Shown: piece after piece, positions 8,701-17,098 of the stretch
Layout: each line of letters starts with the position of its first letter
Numbering within the stretch: the stretch's first letter is position 1
Assembly: GCF_900106565.1 (NCBI RefSeq)
Contig: NZ_FNNJ01000004.1
Span: 1-64,000 of the forward strand
Reading direction: 5' to 3'
DNA: 64,000 nucleotides
From: Lutibacter oricola
Lineage (GTDB): Bacteria > Bacteroidota > Bacteroidia > Flavobacteriales > Flavobacteriaceae
The notes under the pieces: generated by a model
Told to the model about the DNA's origin: nothing
Database searches by the model: none
What the model saw: the letters and a program-made list of their open reading frames with translations, nothing else
Position numbers and translations under genes: made by a program

Positions 8701-10178
8701 TACCTATGATTGTTGGTAAATCACCACTTTGGGCTCCTTTGGGAAGTGTTTTGGCTGTAGGATTACTAGTTTCAATGGTATTAACCTTATTTATAGTACC
8801 TGTTATGTATTTTAAATTTACAAAGAAGGAGTATCCTAAAAAATATCCAAAACCAGAAGACAAAGAAATTTTATACAAACCAAAAGGGCGACTTGAAAAA
8901 TTAAAAATGAAGTTAGCAAAATTAACTCCTTTATTCTTTATGTTGTTTGTAATTCAATTTGCAAATGCTCAAGAATATAGTTATAGTTTGAATGATGTGA
9001 AAGCTTTAGCAAAAGAAAACAATAAACAAATTGTACAAGCACAACATAATTTAGATGCTGCAAAAGCTGCTAAAAAATCGGCTAAAACACTAGATAAACC
9101 AACTTTAGACGCTAATGTTTATGGAATTTATATAGATGAAATTCCAATGGATATTATTCCGAATTCCAATATGTATTCCTCATTAGGTGTTACTCAAGTT
9201 TTGTATGCTGGAGGAAGAATTAATTCAGGAAAAAAAATGGCTTCTAAAGCTGTGGATATTCAAACATCTCAAAAAGAATTGACAGACAGCGAAGTATTAT
9301 TAAATGTTGAAACTACGTATTGGCAGTTAGTAAACATAAAAGGTCAAGTTGAATTGGCTAAAAAATATCAGAGTTTATTGAATGAATTGTTGACAGATTT
9401 AACCAATTTATACGAAGCTGGAATTATTTATAAAAACGATTTATTAGAAGTTCAAGTAGAAGCAAATCAAGCTGAATTGAACCTGACAACAGCCAATGAT
9501 GCCTTCAAAATTTTAAAATTGAGTTTAGCGCAACAAACTGGATTAAAAACAATTGCTTTTGATGTTGAAGATTCTATTGATGAAGCTTCACTTTTAGTTG
9601 AAGAAAAACTGTTGGAAAGTGCAGTTAACAATCGTCCAGAAATTACAATGCTTGAAAATGCTGTTGAAATTGGTGACTTACAAACCGATTTATTAAAAGC
9701 AGAACGCAAACCTACATTAGGTGTTAATTTATCAGGTACATATATGTATGGCGACAATTTGAATGCGGCCAGTGCTGAAGACCATTTAACCAATTTTGTA
9801 GGAATAGCAAGTTTAAGCATTCCCATTTTTGATTGGGGCGGACGCAAGCAAAAAGTAAAAGAACAGCAATACAAAGTAGAAGCTCAAAAAGCGCAATTGG
9901 AAGAAACCAAAGAGTTGGTAGCAATTGAAATTCAGAATGCATATTTGGAGTTAAATCAAGCTGTAAAACGTGTTGAAATCGCTCAAAAATCGTTAGAGCA
10001 AGCGGATGAGAACCTAAAACTACATCAAGATAGATTTGATGCAGGCACTGTAAAAGGTAGTGATGTGTTAGAAGCACAAGTACTTTGGCAACAAGCAAAT
10101 GCTAATTTAATTGATGCTAAAGGAAATTACCATATTAAGAAAGCTACTTATTTAAAAACAATTGGAGAACTTAAATAA
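5763..10178 (+). CDS. RND efflux pump fused to a TolC-like outer-membrane protein
   Basis: This single 1471-residue frame has two parts. Residues 1 to about 1040 are a complete RND permease: a first membrane helix near 16-37, large periplasmic loops, and TM4 with GMIVDNAIVVVDN (D409, the proton-relay region; the second position is Asn410). From about 1049 (an internal ATG at 8907) there is a signal-peptide-like stretch KLTPLFFMLFVIQFANAQ. A TolC-family domain of about 400 residues follows, with two coiled repeats. TolC folds must cross the inner membrane by Sec, so the internal signal must be cleaved, or the second part separately translated. Similar fusions exist among Bacteroidetes CzcA/CusA-type proteins. 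It works with the adaptor upstream; the substrate is unknown. Confidence 0.92.
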   Translation: MKKHKINFIEAAMKNRQVTITFTVLIMFFGLYAVLTMPRSEDPEIVFNQALIVAAYPGADEIQVEEQVTDKIEQFLFSYEEVRKANTYSRTKAGQVVITVELNDNVKDRDLFWATLQHGLNTTFRMNYKLPSTMIGPIVNSNFGDVSAQMITVAAPGRSYAEIKTYLDKLEDGIKLIPETSKINCYGEQEEQIYVTLNNEKLKQYGFDITTIAQIISTQNSTSYSGNITLKDNDVSVFAKNQYKTVAEIENQIIYSHPNGKVVRLKDFAKVERRYEEENSFIQVDNQRVTMLSVEMQPGNNIVRFGEKVEETIANVEQDLPSDVQIITIVNQPQMVKESVNNFMIELIIAIFAVIFVVIILLPFRVAIVSALACPIAIIITFGILNMMGIQIHQVTLAALIIALGMIVDNAIVVVDNYIEKLDEGTDHWTAAWQAATQLMIPIFSATTAIILAFVPLAIFLTGLAGDFIFSLPIAVAVALFTSMLVAVFLTPYMCYVVIKKGLKHKVTDRPPKLSILDRLQKQFNNWLDFSFRWPKTTLFLGALSIIAAIFLARSTEQELFPFAERNQFNLEVWLPNGASLEETEKVVNKIETKIKDDERITKIASFVGTSSPRFHVTYAPEVPRKNFAQIFVTTINKEATIELAEEYIKEFEGFIPDGYVRIRQISMKSALAPVEVRIVGDNIQDQKRVAEQVESILENAEGTNWVRTTYQDDYYGVKVNLNDAKANRVGVTNEMVAQTLGAGLTGFPVSTLYEGDKPIDILLRLDAENRNNIQDIGEISISTMYGTKVPLKEIAEITPEWHTGVIARRNGLRTLTVQCEAQKGLKAATILNNIDSEIQDLNLPNGISIHYGGEHEKSEETMPQMAMSLMVSIILIFMILLFQFKNFTKVMIILTTFPLSLLGSFLGLKLTGNPFGFTSFMGIVSLIGIVVRNGIILVDYADELAIKHNYSLKGAAKAAGKRRMRPIFLTSAATAVGVLPMIVGKSPLWAPLGSVLAVGLLVSMVLTLFIVPVMYFKFTKKEYPKKYPKPEDKEILYKPKGRLEKLKMKLAKLTPLFFMLFVIQFANAQEYSYSLNDVKALAKENNKQIVQAQHNLDAAKAAKKSAKTLDKPTLDANVYGIYIDEIPMDIIPNSNMYSSLGVTQVLYAGGRINSGKKMASKAVDIQTSQKELTDSEVLLNVETTYWQLVNIKGQVELAKKYQSLLNELLTDLTNLYEAGIIYKNDLLEVQVEANQAELNLTTANDAFKILKLSLAQQTGLKTIAFDVEDSIDEASLLVEEKLLESAVNNRPEITMLENAVEIGDLQTDLLKAERKPTLGVNLSGTYMYGDNLNAASAEDHLTNFVGIASLSIPIFDWGGRKQKVKEQQYKVEAQKAQLEETKELVAIEIQNAYLELNQAVKRVEIAQKSLEQADENLKLHQDRFDAGTVKGSDVLEAQVLWQQANANLIDAKGNYHIKKATYLKTIGELK

Positions 10179-10186
10179 TTTGGATA

Positions 10187-10789
10187 ATGACTACCGATAA
10201 AAAAAAATTAATTTTAGAAACGGCTTCTCAATTGTTTTTGAGTTATGGCATTCAACATTTGACAATGGATGATATTGCAAATGATTGTGGTATTTCAAAA
10301 AAAACAATCTATAAACATTTTCAAAATAAATCAGATTTAATTTTACAAATTATAGAAATTAAAATAACTACTTTTAGTGAAAATTTATCAGAGTTAAATT
10401 CGGTTTCTGAAAATGCAGTAAATGAACTATACTGTTTTTTCAATATTATAAATGATTTAGTTCGTTCGTTTTCACCAACCGTATTAAAAGATTTAAGGAA
10501 ATTCCATTTAACTTTCTATTTGAAATACGAACAACTAAAAACAGATATTATCTTGCCTTTCCTTATAGCTAATATTAAAAAAGGAATACAAGAAAACTTG
10601 TATAAGAGTGATTTAAATATTGAAGAAACAACTCATTCAATTTTAAACATTTTAAACGTTTGGTTTAAAGAAGATTTTATTGCAGATAAAGCGTCTTTTA
10701 AATCCCTAGAGTTTTTACAAAACATATTACTCCACAGATTAATTACTTTAAAAGGTCTTAAGAAATTAAGCAAAGTAACTCAAAATTAA
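10187..10789 (+). CDS. TetR-family transcriptional regulator
   Basis: This 200-residue protein has an N-terminal TetR helix-turn-helix at about residues 8-48, including HLTMDDIANDCGISKKTIYKHF. The remaining helical domain binds an inducer and dimerises in this family. It starts 8 bp after the pump-channel fusion stop, so it is co-transcribed with the efflux genes. The usual role in this context is repression of the pump operon, relieved by a pump substrate. The palindrome at 4573-4589 is a candidate operator. A hairpin terminator follows at 10805. Confidence 0.92.
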   Translation: MTTDKKKLILETASQLFLSYGIQHLTMDDIANDCGISKKTIYKHFQNKSDLILQIIEIKITTFSENLSELNSVSENAVNELYCFFNIINDLVRSFSPTVLKDLRKFHLTFYLKYEQLKTDIILPFLIANIKKGIQENLYKSDLNIEETTHSILNILNVWFKEDFIADKASFKSLEFLQNILLHRLITLKGLKKLSKVTQN

Positions 10790-10804
10790 TACAACCTGTT
10801 TATT

Positions 10805-10840
10805 ATGCCAGTTATTAGATTTTCTATTAACTGGCATTTT
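10805..10840 (+). terminator. Terminator of the efflux operon
   Basis: ATGCCAGTTA (10805-10814) pairs with TAACTGGCAT (10828-10837) across a 13-nt loop and is followed by TTTT. It separates the efflux operon from the PUL. In the rest of the gap to 11094 I see only AT-rich DNA and an isolated TACATTTG at 10863-10870. Confidence 0.6.
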
Positions 10841-11093
10841 AACAACACCAGATTATAATAATTACATTTGAGAATAGGTAAATTAGCTAGTTATTAGATA
10901 AATTCAATTTGTAATTAGGTATTTTTTTGCCAGTGATTTTGTGTATTCTACAATAAATTTACCGTTACATACATTTTCTAAACTTAAAGAAACAAATAAT
11001 CTTAATTAATAAAGCATTTTTACATTGTAGAAATTGTTTGTGTTTTTTGAGTAAAGAAAAAATAGAATTATTTATAACCTAGTAGAATATCTA

Positions 11094-12479
11094 ATGAATT
11101 TAAAAAAAGCATTTTTAGTAGTACTTGTCGTTTTTGGAGTAATCCCTTTTGTAGCTTGTAAAGAACAAGAAAAAAAGCAAGTTGAAGTAGTTGAAAAAAC
11201 TGAAAAACCAAATATAGTTTTATTATTTGTAGATGATTGGGGTTGGGCAGATGTTGGTTATAGAAATTCGCTGTTTGAAACTCCAAATATTGATAAACTA
11301 AAAAGTGATGGTATAGATTTTACCAGAGCTTATATTCCAACACCAACTTGTAGCCCAAGTAGAGCTGCCATTTTAACTGGTAAAGAATCAATTCGAATGG
11401 AAATGCCTCGCCATATTTCAGGAAATCCAGAAGAGGAAAAATACAACTTTTGGCCAAAAGATCCAGTGCAAATGCCTTCTATAAATTATTTGCCTTTGGA
11501 AGAGATTACTTACGCTGAAAGACTGAAAGAATTTGGTTACTACAATGCATTTATTGGTAAGTGGCATTTAGGTCATGAAGCTCATTATCCAGATCAACAA
11601 GGCTTTGATGAAGTATATGGTACTACAAATTCTGGACATCCAAAAAATTATTATTTCCCATTCTTCAAACCTAAAGATGATCCAAAAGGTTTCTTAAAAT
11701 CTGGTGTAAAAGAAGGAGATTATTTAACAGAGGTTTTAACGGAAAACGCTACTCATTTTATCAAAAACTACGATAAAAAAGAGCCATTTATGCTTTCTTT
11801 TTGGTATTACACGGTTCACGGACCTTCAATAGCTAAAAAAGACTTGCTAAAAAAATACCAAGATAAAGGTATGGAAGGTAAATATGCGCATCACGGAGCA
11901 ATGGTTGAAGCGCTAGATAATTCTGTTGGGAAAGTTAGAAAGGCGCTAGAAGAAAAAGGAATTGCAGATAATACGGTAATTATTTTAATATCAGATCAAG
12001 GAGGAGCTTATTCAAATTTACCATTAAGTGGAGGTAAAAAAGGTGGTAATACTTTGGGTGAAGGTGGAGCCCGTGTTCCATTTATGATGGTAATTCCTGG
12101 TGTTACAAAAGCAGGAACAGAAACAAGTATTCCAGTACAGTCATTAGATTTATACCCAACGTTAATTGAAATTGCCTCAGGTAAAAAATGTGAAGATAAT
12201 TGGATTCAGGGTAAAAGTTTGTTGCCAATTGTTAAAGAACAAAAGTTTGATGATAGAAAATTGTATTTCTTCAGAAGTTATGAAGATCAATATGCTGCTG
12301 TTATTGAAGGTGATTGGAAATTAGTAAAATATCACAGTGGTAAATTCCAATTGTTTAATGTTGCTAAAGATATAAGTGAGAAAAACGATTTAATTGGTAC
12401 AGGTTTAGAAATTGAAAAAACATTAAAAGAAGCAATTGTTACTTGGGAAAAAGAAGCAGTGCCTGTTTATAAAAAATAA
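11094..12479 (+). CDS. Family S1 sulfatase, lipoprotein
   Basis: This 461-residue protein has a lipoprotein signal ending FVAC (Cys22) and an alkaline-phosphatase-type sulfatase domain. Metal-binding DD lies at 47-48. The formylglycine signature C-S-P-S-R is at 86-90, with Cys86 converted by the maturation enzyme, and GKWHLG lies at 155-160. The usual late S-D-N-G metal site reads S-D-Q-G-G (Asp301, Gln302). S1 sulfatases remove sulfate esters from glycans. As the first gene of the locus, followed 10 nt later by the GH82 homologue, it should act on a sulfated galactan. The exact S1 subfamily and the position attacked (2S, 4S or 6S) cannot be told by eye. Confidence 0.93.
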   Translation: MNLKKAFLVVLVVFGVIPFVACKEQEKKQVEVVEKTEKPNIVLLFVDDWGWADVGYRNSLFETPNIDKLKSDGIDFTRAYIPTPTCSPSRAAILTGKESIRMEMPRHISGNPEEEKYNFWPKDPVQMPSINYLPLEEITYAERLKEFGYYNAFIGKWHLGHEAHYPDQQGFDEVYGTTNSGHPKNYYFPFFKPKDDPKGFLKSGVKEGDYLTEVLTENATHFIKNYDKKEPFMLSFWYYTVHGPSIAKKDLLKKYQDKGMEGKYAHHGAMVEALDNSVGKVRKALEEKGIADNTVIILISDQGGAYSNLPLSGGKKGGNTLGEGGARVPFMMVIPGVTKAGTETSIPVQSLDLYPTLIEIASGKKCEDNWIQGKSLLPIVKEQKFDDRKLYFFRSYEDQYAAVIEGDWKLVKYHSGKFQLFNVAKDISEKNDLIGTGLEIEKTLKEAIVTWEKEAVPVYKK

Positions 12480-12489
12480 AGTATACATT

Positions 12490-14121
12490 ATGAAAGTATT
12501 TCAGCAGAATTTATTTTTAGTATTATTTTTACTTTTAGTTTTAAGTGTTAATTCGCAAACATTGCCTGTTGATAATACTTTTTTTAATCCAACCTATGGT
12601 TTAGGTACAGCAACAATATCTGAATCTGCTGGAACAGGAGATGATACACAGTTATTTCAAAATGCTATTGATGCAGTAAACACTGCTGGTGGAGGAAAAG
12701 TAACTGTAAATCCAGGAACTTATAGGATTTTAGAAGTAGATTTAAAATCTAATGTTCATTTAGAAATTAATTCAGGTGTTACAATTCTTCCAATTAATGC
12801 TTTAGTAGGATCAAATAACACACTGTTTAATGCAGATTTAAATGCTGGAGTTGAAAATTTCAGTATAATTGGTGTTGGAGGTAAGTTTAATGTTGATATG
12901 AGTAGTCTTGCCACAACAATTCGTATTAGAGTTGTTGGCTTTGGATTTTGTAGTAATTTCAAAGTTTCTAATTTTCATATAATTGATGGAGTAACAGAGT
13001 TTTCTTCGCTGGCTTTTGGTGGTAATTTTGTTAAAACAACTATAGACGGAAATAAAAGAATTACTTCAGTTAGAGGTATTCCAAATCAAGGAATAATTGA
13101 AAATATTTCGATGGTTAACGGGCATTATGGTTATGGATTGGTACAAGTTCAAGGAGGAAAAAATATATTGTTTAGAAATTTAGATTGTACCGGTGGAGTA
13201 GCACTAAGATTAGAAACAGGTTACGATTTAATTCAATACACCGAAGCTTACGATTTTAACCTTATAAAATTGGAAAATATTTGGGGTAGAAATATAGAAT
13301 GCACCAATGGACAAAGTGCATTGCAATTATCTCCGCATACATTAGATCAAGGTTATTTTAATGTTGAAGGTGTTATAGGAAATAGTTGTGAAGCTGCGGT
13401 TGTTTGGTCGTCTGGGTTTACTACAGACGATCAAGAAGCAAATGGTTTAACTCCAGGATCTTTCGATAGTACATCAAAAATTAGAAATGTTACTTCAACG
13501 TTTGGGCAAAATGCACAGCTTCATCATGTAAAAAGATTAAGATACATTCCTTGTGCTTTAAGAGTGGAACGTGTAGGAGGAATTGGTGTTTCAACAACAT
13601 TAAATGTTGATGGAGAAAGTAGAATGGGACCAGCAATTGGTTCAGTAATAAGGCAAGCCGATACTCCGGGAGATTATAATTTAGATTTTCCTATTTCTGA
13701 AGTTACAGCAACAGGTTATAATATTGATGCTTATTATTTACCTCCAAAAGCATTTATTATTGATAGTTATGATGATTATGAGGTTTGTAATGAAACTATT
13801 GATGGTATTAATTTTTGGATTGCTAGTGATTATAGAAACACACCAAACCCAAGAAACCCTTTAGAAAATGGAAGCTTATCTATAAGCGATTTTAATAATT
13901 CAGAATTTAAAGTTTATCCTAATCCTTCAAATGGAATTTTAACAATTAATCTTTTAAATCCTTCAGAAGAGAGAGAAGTTAAAATAGTTAATTTATTAGG
14001 GAAAGTAGTAGCAAATTATAGCGTAAGAGAAAAACAAGAACTTAATTTAAGTCACTTAACAAAAGGTATTTACTTTTTACATGTTGAAAATGAAATTAGT
14101 AAAAAAATAGTACTTTATTAA
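12490..14121 (+). CDS. GH82-family (iota-carrageenase-like) beta-helix protein with T9SS tail
   Basis: I start this 543-residue protein at the ATG at 12490, after the previous stop; it has a signal peptide ending near VNSQ. Residues about 30-450 form a parallel beta-helix that lines up, from memory, with Alteromonas fortis iota-carrageenase along its length: the KSNVHLEI segment, GYGLVQ (Q219), ILFRNL, ALRLET (E242), SPH (H283), TPGSF and MGPAIGSVI. The spacing Q219-E242 equals Q222-E245 of that enzyme. The second catalytic position, Asp247 there, reads Gly244 here, with Asp246 two residues on. A type IX secretion sorting domain (YPNPSNG, 474-543) sends it out of the cell. GH82 enzymes make endo cuts at beta-1,4 bonds of carrageenan. 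Confidence 0.82.
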   Translation: MKVFQQNLFLVLFLLLVLSVNSQTLPVDNTFFNPTYGLGTATISESAGTGDDTQLFQNAIDAVNTAGGGKVTVNPGTYRILEVDLKSNVHLEINSGVTILPINALVGSNNTLFNADLNAGVENFSIIGVGGKFNVDMSSLATTIRIRVVGFGFCSNFKVSNFHIIDGVTEFSSLAFGGNFVKTTIDGNKRITSVRGIPNQGIIENISMVNGHYGYGLVQVQGGKNILFRNLDCTGGVALRLETGYDLIQYTEAYDFNLIKLENIWGRNIECTNGQSALQLSPHTLDQGYFNVEGVIGNSCEAAVVWSSGFTTDDQEANGLTPGSFDSTSKIRNVTSTFGQNAQLHHVKRLRYIPCALRVERVGGIGVSTTLNVDGESRMGPAIGSVIRQADTPGDYNLDFPISEVTATGYNIDAYYLPPKAFIIDSYDDYEVCNETIDGINFWIASDYRNTPNPRNPLENGSLSISDFNNSEFKVYPNPSNGILTINLLNPSEEREVKIVNLLGKVVANYSVREKQELNLSHLTKGIYFLHVENEISKKIVLY

Positions 14122-14151
14122 ACATAGAAATTTAGTAGAAATAATTATATA

Positions 14152-15570
14152 ATGAGAATAATAAAGGTATTACAAATTGCAGTTATCCTATTTGCGTTGG
14201 GTTCTTGTAATGAAGTAAAAAAGGAAACAAGTGAAGTGAAAACTTCAAAAAAAGCTAAAAAATTAGACAAGCCAAATATCATTTTTTTATTAGCAGATGA
14301 TATGGGTTATGGAGAGTTAGGTTCGTATGGACAAAAAACTATAAAAACTCCATTTTTAGATGATTTAGCAAGCAAAGGTTTACGTTTTACAGATTTTTAT
14401 GCAGGTACTTCGGTTTGTTCGCCTTCGCGTGCGGTTTTAATGACGGGTAAACACACAGGTCATTTAAGTATTCGTGGAAATAAAGGAGATATAGATAACA
14501 AATGGGATCGTGTTCCTTTAAAAAAATCAGAAATTATTATTCCTGAATTATTGAAAAAAGCAGGGTATCAATCGGCAATGATTGGAAAATGGCATTTAGG
14601 TGTTCCAGAAGATGTGAGTACTTGGGCAAAAGGACGTGGTTTTGATTATGCCGTTCAAGAACAATGGGGAGAAGATAAAAATGGAAAAGAAATAGATGAA
14701 CGTGTACATTGGGTAAACAATAATCAAGATTCTATTTTCTATAATTACAATAATTATAAGTGTTTAGATGAATTTAGAACCAATTTTGCATTGGATTATT
14801 TAGATGAAAAGGATGAAGACAAACCTTTCTTTTTGTATATGTCGTATAGAATTCCACACGCACACGAGTATTTTTTAAGCAAGAATAACTTATACGAAGA
14901 TAAAATTCAAGAATGGCCAGAAATTGAACGCCGTCACGCTGCTAGAATTACAATGCTAGATACGCAAATTAAGCGATTGTTTGATAAGCTTGAAGAAAGA
15001 GGAGAGCTAGAAAACACCTTAATTATTTATTCTAGTGATAACGGACCAACAAACGAAAATCACCATAGTTATAAGTTTTTCAATAGCTCAGGAAGTTTAA
15101 AAGGGTTTAAAAGAGATGTGTATGAAGGTGGAGTAAGAGTACCAATGATTGCATATTGGAAAAATATAATTAAGCCAGGAGTTTCTAATCATCCTTCTAC
15201 TTTTTACGATATAATGCCAACTTTTGCTGAAGTTGCAGGTATTGAAGCTCCAAAAAATATTGATGGAATTTCAATTTTACCTGAACTTTTAGGGAAAGAG
15301 CAAAAAAAGCATGACCATTTATATTGGGAAATTCAAGAAGGTAGAAGTGTAAAAGGTTTCCGTCAAGCTACACGTTTTGGAAAATGGAAAGCTGTTAGAT
15401 ATGGAAATAATTATCATACTGAAATTTACGATTTAGAAAAGGATTTATACGAACAAAATGATATTTCGGCTAAGTATCCAGAAATTGTAAAAAAAGCAAA
15501 CGAAATTTTAAAGAAACAAAGTGTTAAAGATCCTCACTGGCCAAATTCTGGTGGAGTGTTCAAAAAATAA
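14152..15570 (+). CDS. Family S1 sulfatase, lipoprotein
   Basis: This 472-residue protein has a lipobox at LGSC (Cys19), metal-binding DD at 49-50, and the formylglycine motif C-S-P-S-R starting at Cys89. TGKHTGHLSIRGN follows (98-110), a pattern of the large arylsulfatase subgroup. GKWHLG, SSDNG and the terminal YDLEKDLYEQNDI metal-side region are intact, so it should be active. It is clearly related to the last sulfatase of the locus at 30928, which shares the TGKHTGH-x-x-IRGN block, so the two are paralogues. Its place between the GH82 homologue and the third sulfatase, 5 nt before the latter, indicates one transcript. The sulfate position removed is unknown. Confidence 0.94.
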   Translation: MRIIKVLQIAVILFALGSCNEVKKETSEVKTSKKAKKLDKPNIIFLLADDMGYGELGSYGQKTIKTPFLDDLASKGLRFTDFYAGTSVCSPSRAVLMTGKHTGHLSIRGNKGDIDNKWDRVPLKKSEIIIPELLKKAGYQSAMIGKWHLGVPEDVSTWAKGRGFDYAVQEQWGEDKNGKEIDERVHWVNNNQDSIFYNYNNYKCLDEFRTNFALDYLDEKDEDKPFFLYMSYRIPHAHEYFLSKNNLYEDKIQEWPEIERRHAARITMLDTQIKRLFDKLEERGELENTLIIYSSDNGPTNENHHSYKFFNSSGSLKGFKRDVYEGGVRVPMIAYWKNIIKPGVSNHPSTFYDIMPTFAEVAGIEAPKNIDGISILPELLGKEQKKHDHLYWEIQEGRSVKGFRQATRFGKWKAVRYGNNYHTEIYDLEKDLYEQNDISAKYPEIVKKANEILKKQSVKDPHWPNSGGVFKK

Positions 15571-15575
15571 TAAAA

Positions 15576-17093
15576 ATGAAAAATAATGTATTAGCATACT
15601 CATTGCTTGTTGTCTTAGCAGTTAGCGCATTTAGTTGTAAATCTCAAGAAAAGGAAAAAGTTGAAGCTAAAAAACCAAATATAATTTGGATAATGGCTGA
15701 AGATATGAGTACCGATTTAGAGTGCTATGGAATGCCAGCAGTAAAAACACCAAACCTTAATAAAATGGCTGCTGAAGGAGTTCTTTTTGAAAATTGTTTT
15801 GTTACCAATTCAATTTGTTCTCCAAGTCGTTCAGCAATGATGATTGGTACACACCAAGTAAAAACGAACTCTCATAACCACAGAAGTAACAGAAATGTTC
15901 CACTAGATGAGCAATTTACTCCGTTTACTCAAAAATTAAGAGAAGCTGGTTATACTACCATTTTAGGGAACCATTCAGTAATGAAAAAGGGGCGGAAAAT
16001 TGATGTAAACTTTAAGCACGAACCTTTAGGTGAATGGGATGGAAAAACAAAATTTGGATTATTTGATAAATACGATACTATTGAAAAAGCAGATGAGCCA
16101 TTTTTTGCTCAAATTCAATTGGTGGTAACACATAGAGGTGAATGGTGGGATGACGTTAGAGAGAAATCTACACATTCAGTTGATCCAAACAAAGTTGAGT
16201 TGCCAGAATATTACGCCGATCATCCAGCAATTAGATTGGATTGGGCCAAGTATTTAGATCAGGTGGAGTATATGGACAATGAAGTTGGAATGATTTTTAA
16301 AGAATTAGAAGATAAAGGTGTTGCAGATAATACCATTGTTATTTTTATTGGAGATAACGGTCGTTGTAACATAAAAGGTAAAGGTTATTTGCACGATCCT
16401 GGGTTGAGAATTCCATACATTATTCACTATCCAAAAGGGTTAAAAGGTGGTCAAGTTAGAAATGATGTAGTTAGTTCAACAGATATTACGGCTACTATTT
16501 TAGATTTTGCAGGTGTTGAGATTCCTGAATATATGACAGGAAAACCAATGTTTGCAGAAAATTTTAAAAGAGAATATGTGTATGCTGCTCGTGATTTATG
16601 GGATGAAATTCCAGAAAAAATGAGAGCAATTACTTCTAACGAATGGAAATATATTAGAAACGATAAGCCAGAAATTCCTTTTGATGCGGGTCAGGCGTAT
16701 TTAGAATTTTATCGTCCAGCAGTTCATGTAATGAGAACGCTTAAAAAAGAAGGTAAACTAACTAAAAACCAACAATTCTTTTTTGAAGATTCTAAACCTT
16801 CAGAAGAATTATACAATTTAAAAAACGATCCTCTTGAATTGGTGAATTTAGCAAATGATCCAGAGTATGCTGCTGTATTGAAAGATTTAAGAGCAAAAAC
16901 TGTTGGGTTTGATAATGATTTCAAACCTGTTAGTGATATTTATGAGCCAACATCAGTTCAAAAAACAGTTGATTTGGTACAATGGATTAAGGATGAACAC
17001 CCAGAAGTTCGTAAACAAATGGAAGTAGGTGTAGAAGTTGGGTTTAAAAAATGGGGAAAAGAATTTAAGAAATTTCAAAAGTTAAAAAAGTAG
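15576..17093 (+). CDS. Family S1 sulfatase (heparan-sulfatase-like branch), lipoprotein
   Basis: This 505-residue protein has a lipoprotein signal ending AFSC (Cys21). The N-terminal metal site reads A-E-D-M-S (residues 41-45), with Glu in place of the first Asp. The same variant is seen in the N-sulfoglucosamine-sulfohydrolase-like branch of S1. The formylglycine motif C-S-P-S-R begins at Cys81. The later metal site GDNGR is present. It belongs to a different S1 branch from its two operon neighbours, so the locus can probably remove sulfate from more than one position. It lies 5 nt after the previous gene and 5 nt before the GH2 gene. Subfamily and regiospecificity are not assignable here. 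Confidence 0.92.
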   Translation: MKNNVLAYSLLVVLAVSAFSCKSQEKEKVEAKKPNIIWIMAEDMSTDLECYGMPAVKTPNLNKMAAEGVLFENCFVTNSICSPSRSAMMIGTHQVKTNSHNHRSNRNVPLDEQFTPFTQKLREAGYTTILGNHSVMKKGRKIDVNFKHEPLGEWDGKTKFGLFDKYDTIEKADEPFFAQIQLVVTHRGEWWDDVREKSTHSVDPNKVELPEYYADHPAIRLDWAKYLDQVEYMDNEVGMIFKELEDKGVADNTIVIFIGDNGRCNIKGKGYLHDPGLRIPYIIHYPKGLKGGQVRNDVVSSTDITATILDFAGVEIPEYMTGKPMFAENFKREYVYAARDLWDEIPEKMRAITSNEWKYIRNDKPEIPFDAGQAYLEFYRPAVHVMRTLKKEGKLTKNQQFFFEDSKPSEELYNLKNDPLELVNLANDPEYAAVLKDLRAKTVGFDNDFKPVSDIYEPTSVQKTVDLVQWIKDEHPEVRKQMEVGVEVGFKKWGKEFKKFQKLKK

Positions 17094-17098
17094 AAAAT

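Noticed and set aside
5763..10178. Pump and channel joined only by a sequencing or reading error
   Set aside because: The two domains share one continuous frame with a plausible linker and no stop near the junction. Comparable fusions are known in Bacteroidetes, so I keep it as a real fusion.
12490..14121. Assignment of the beta-helix protein as a GH28 pectinase or pectate lyase
   Set aside because: The order and spacing of several blocks (GYGLVQ, ALRLET, SPH, TPGSF, MGPAIGSVI) fit iota-carrageenase much better, and the sulfatase-rich context agrees.
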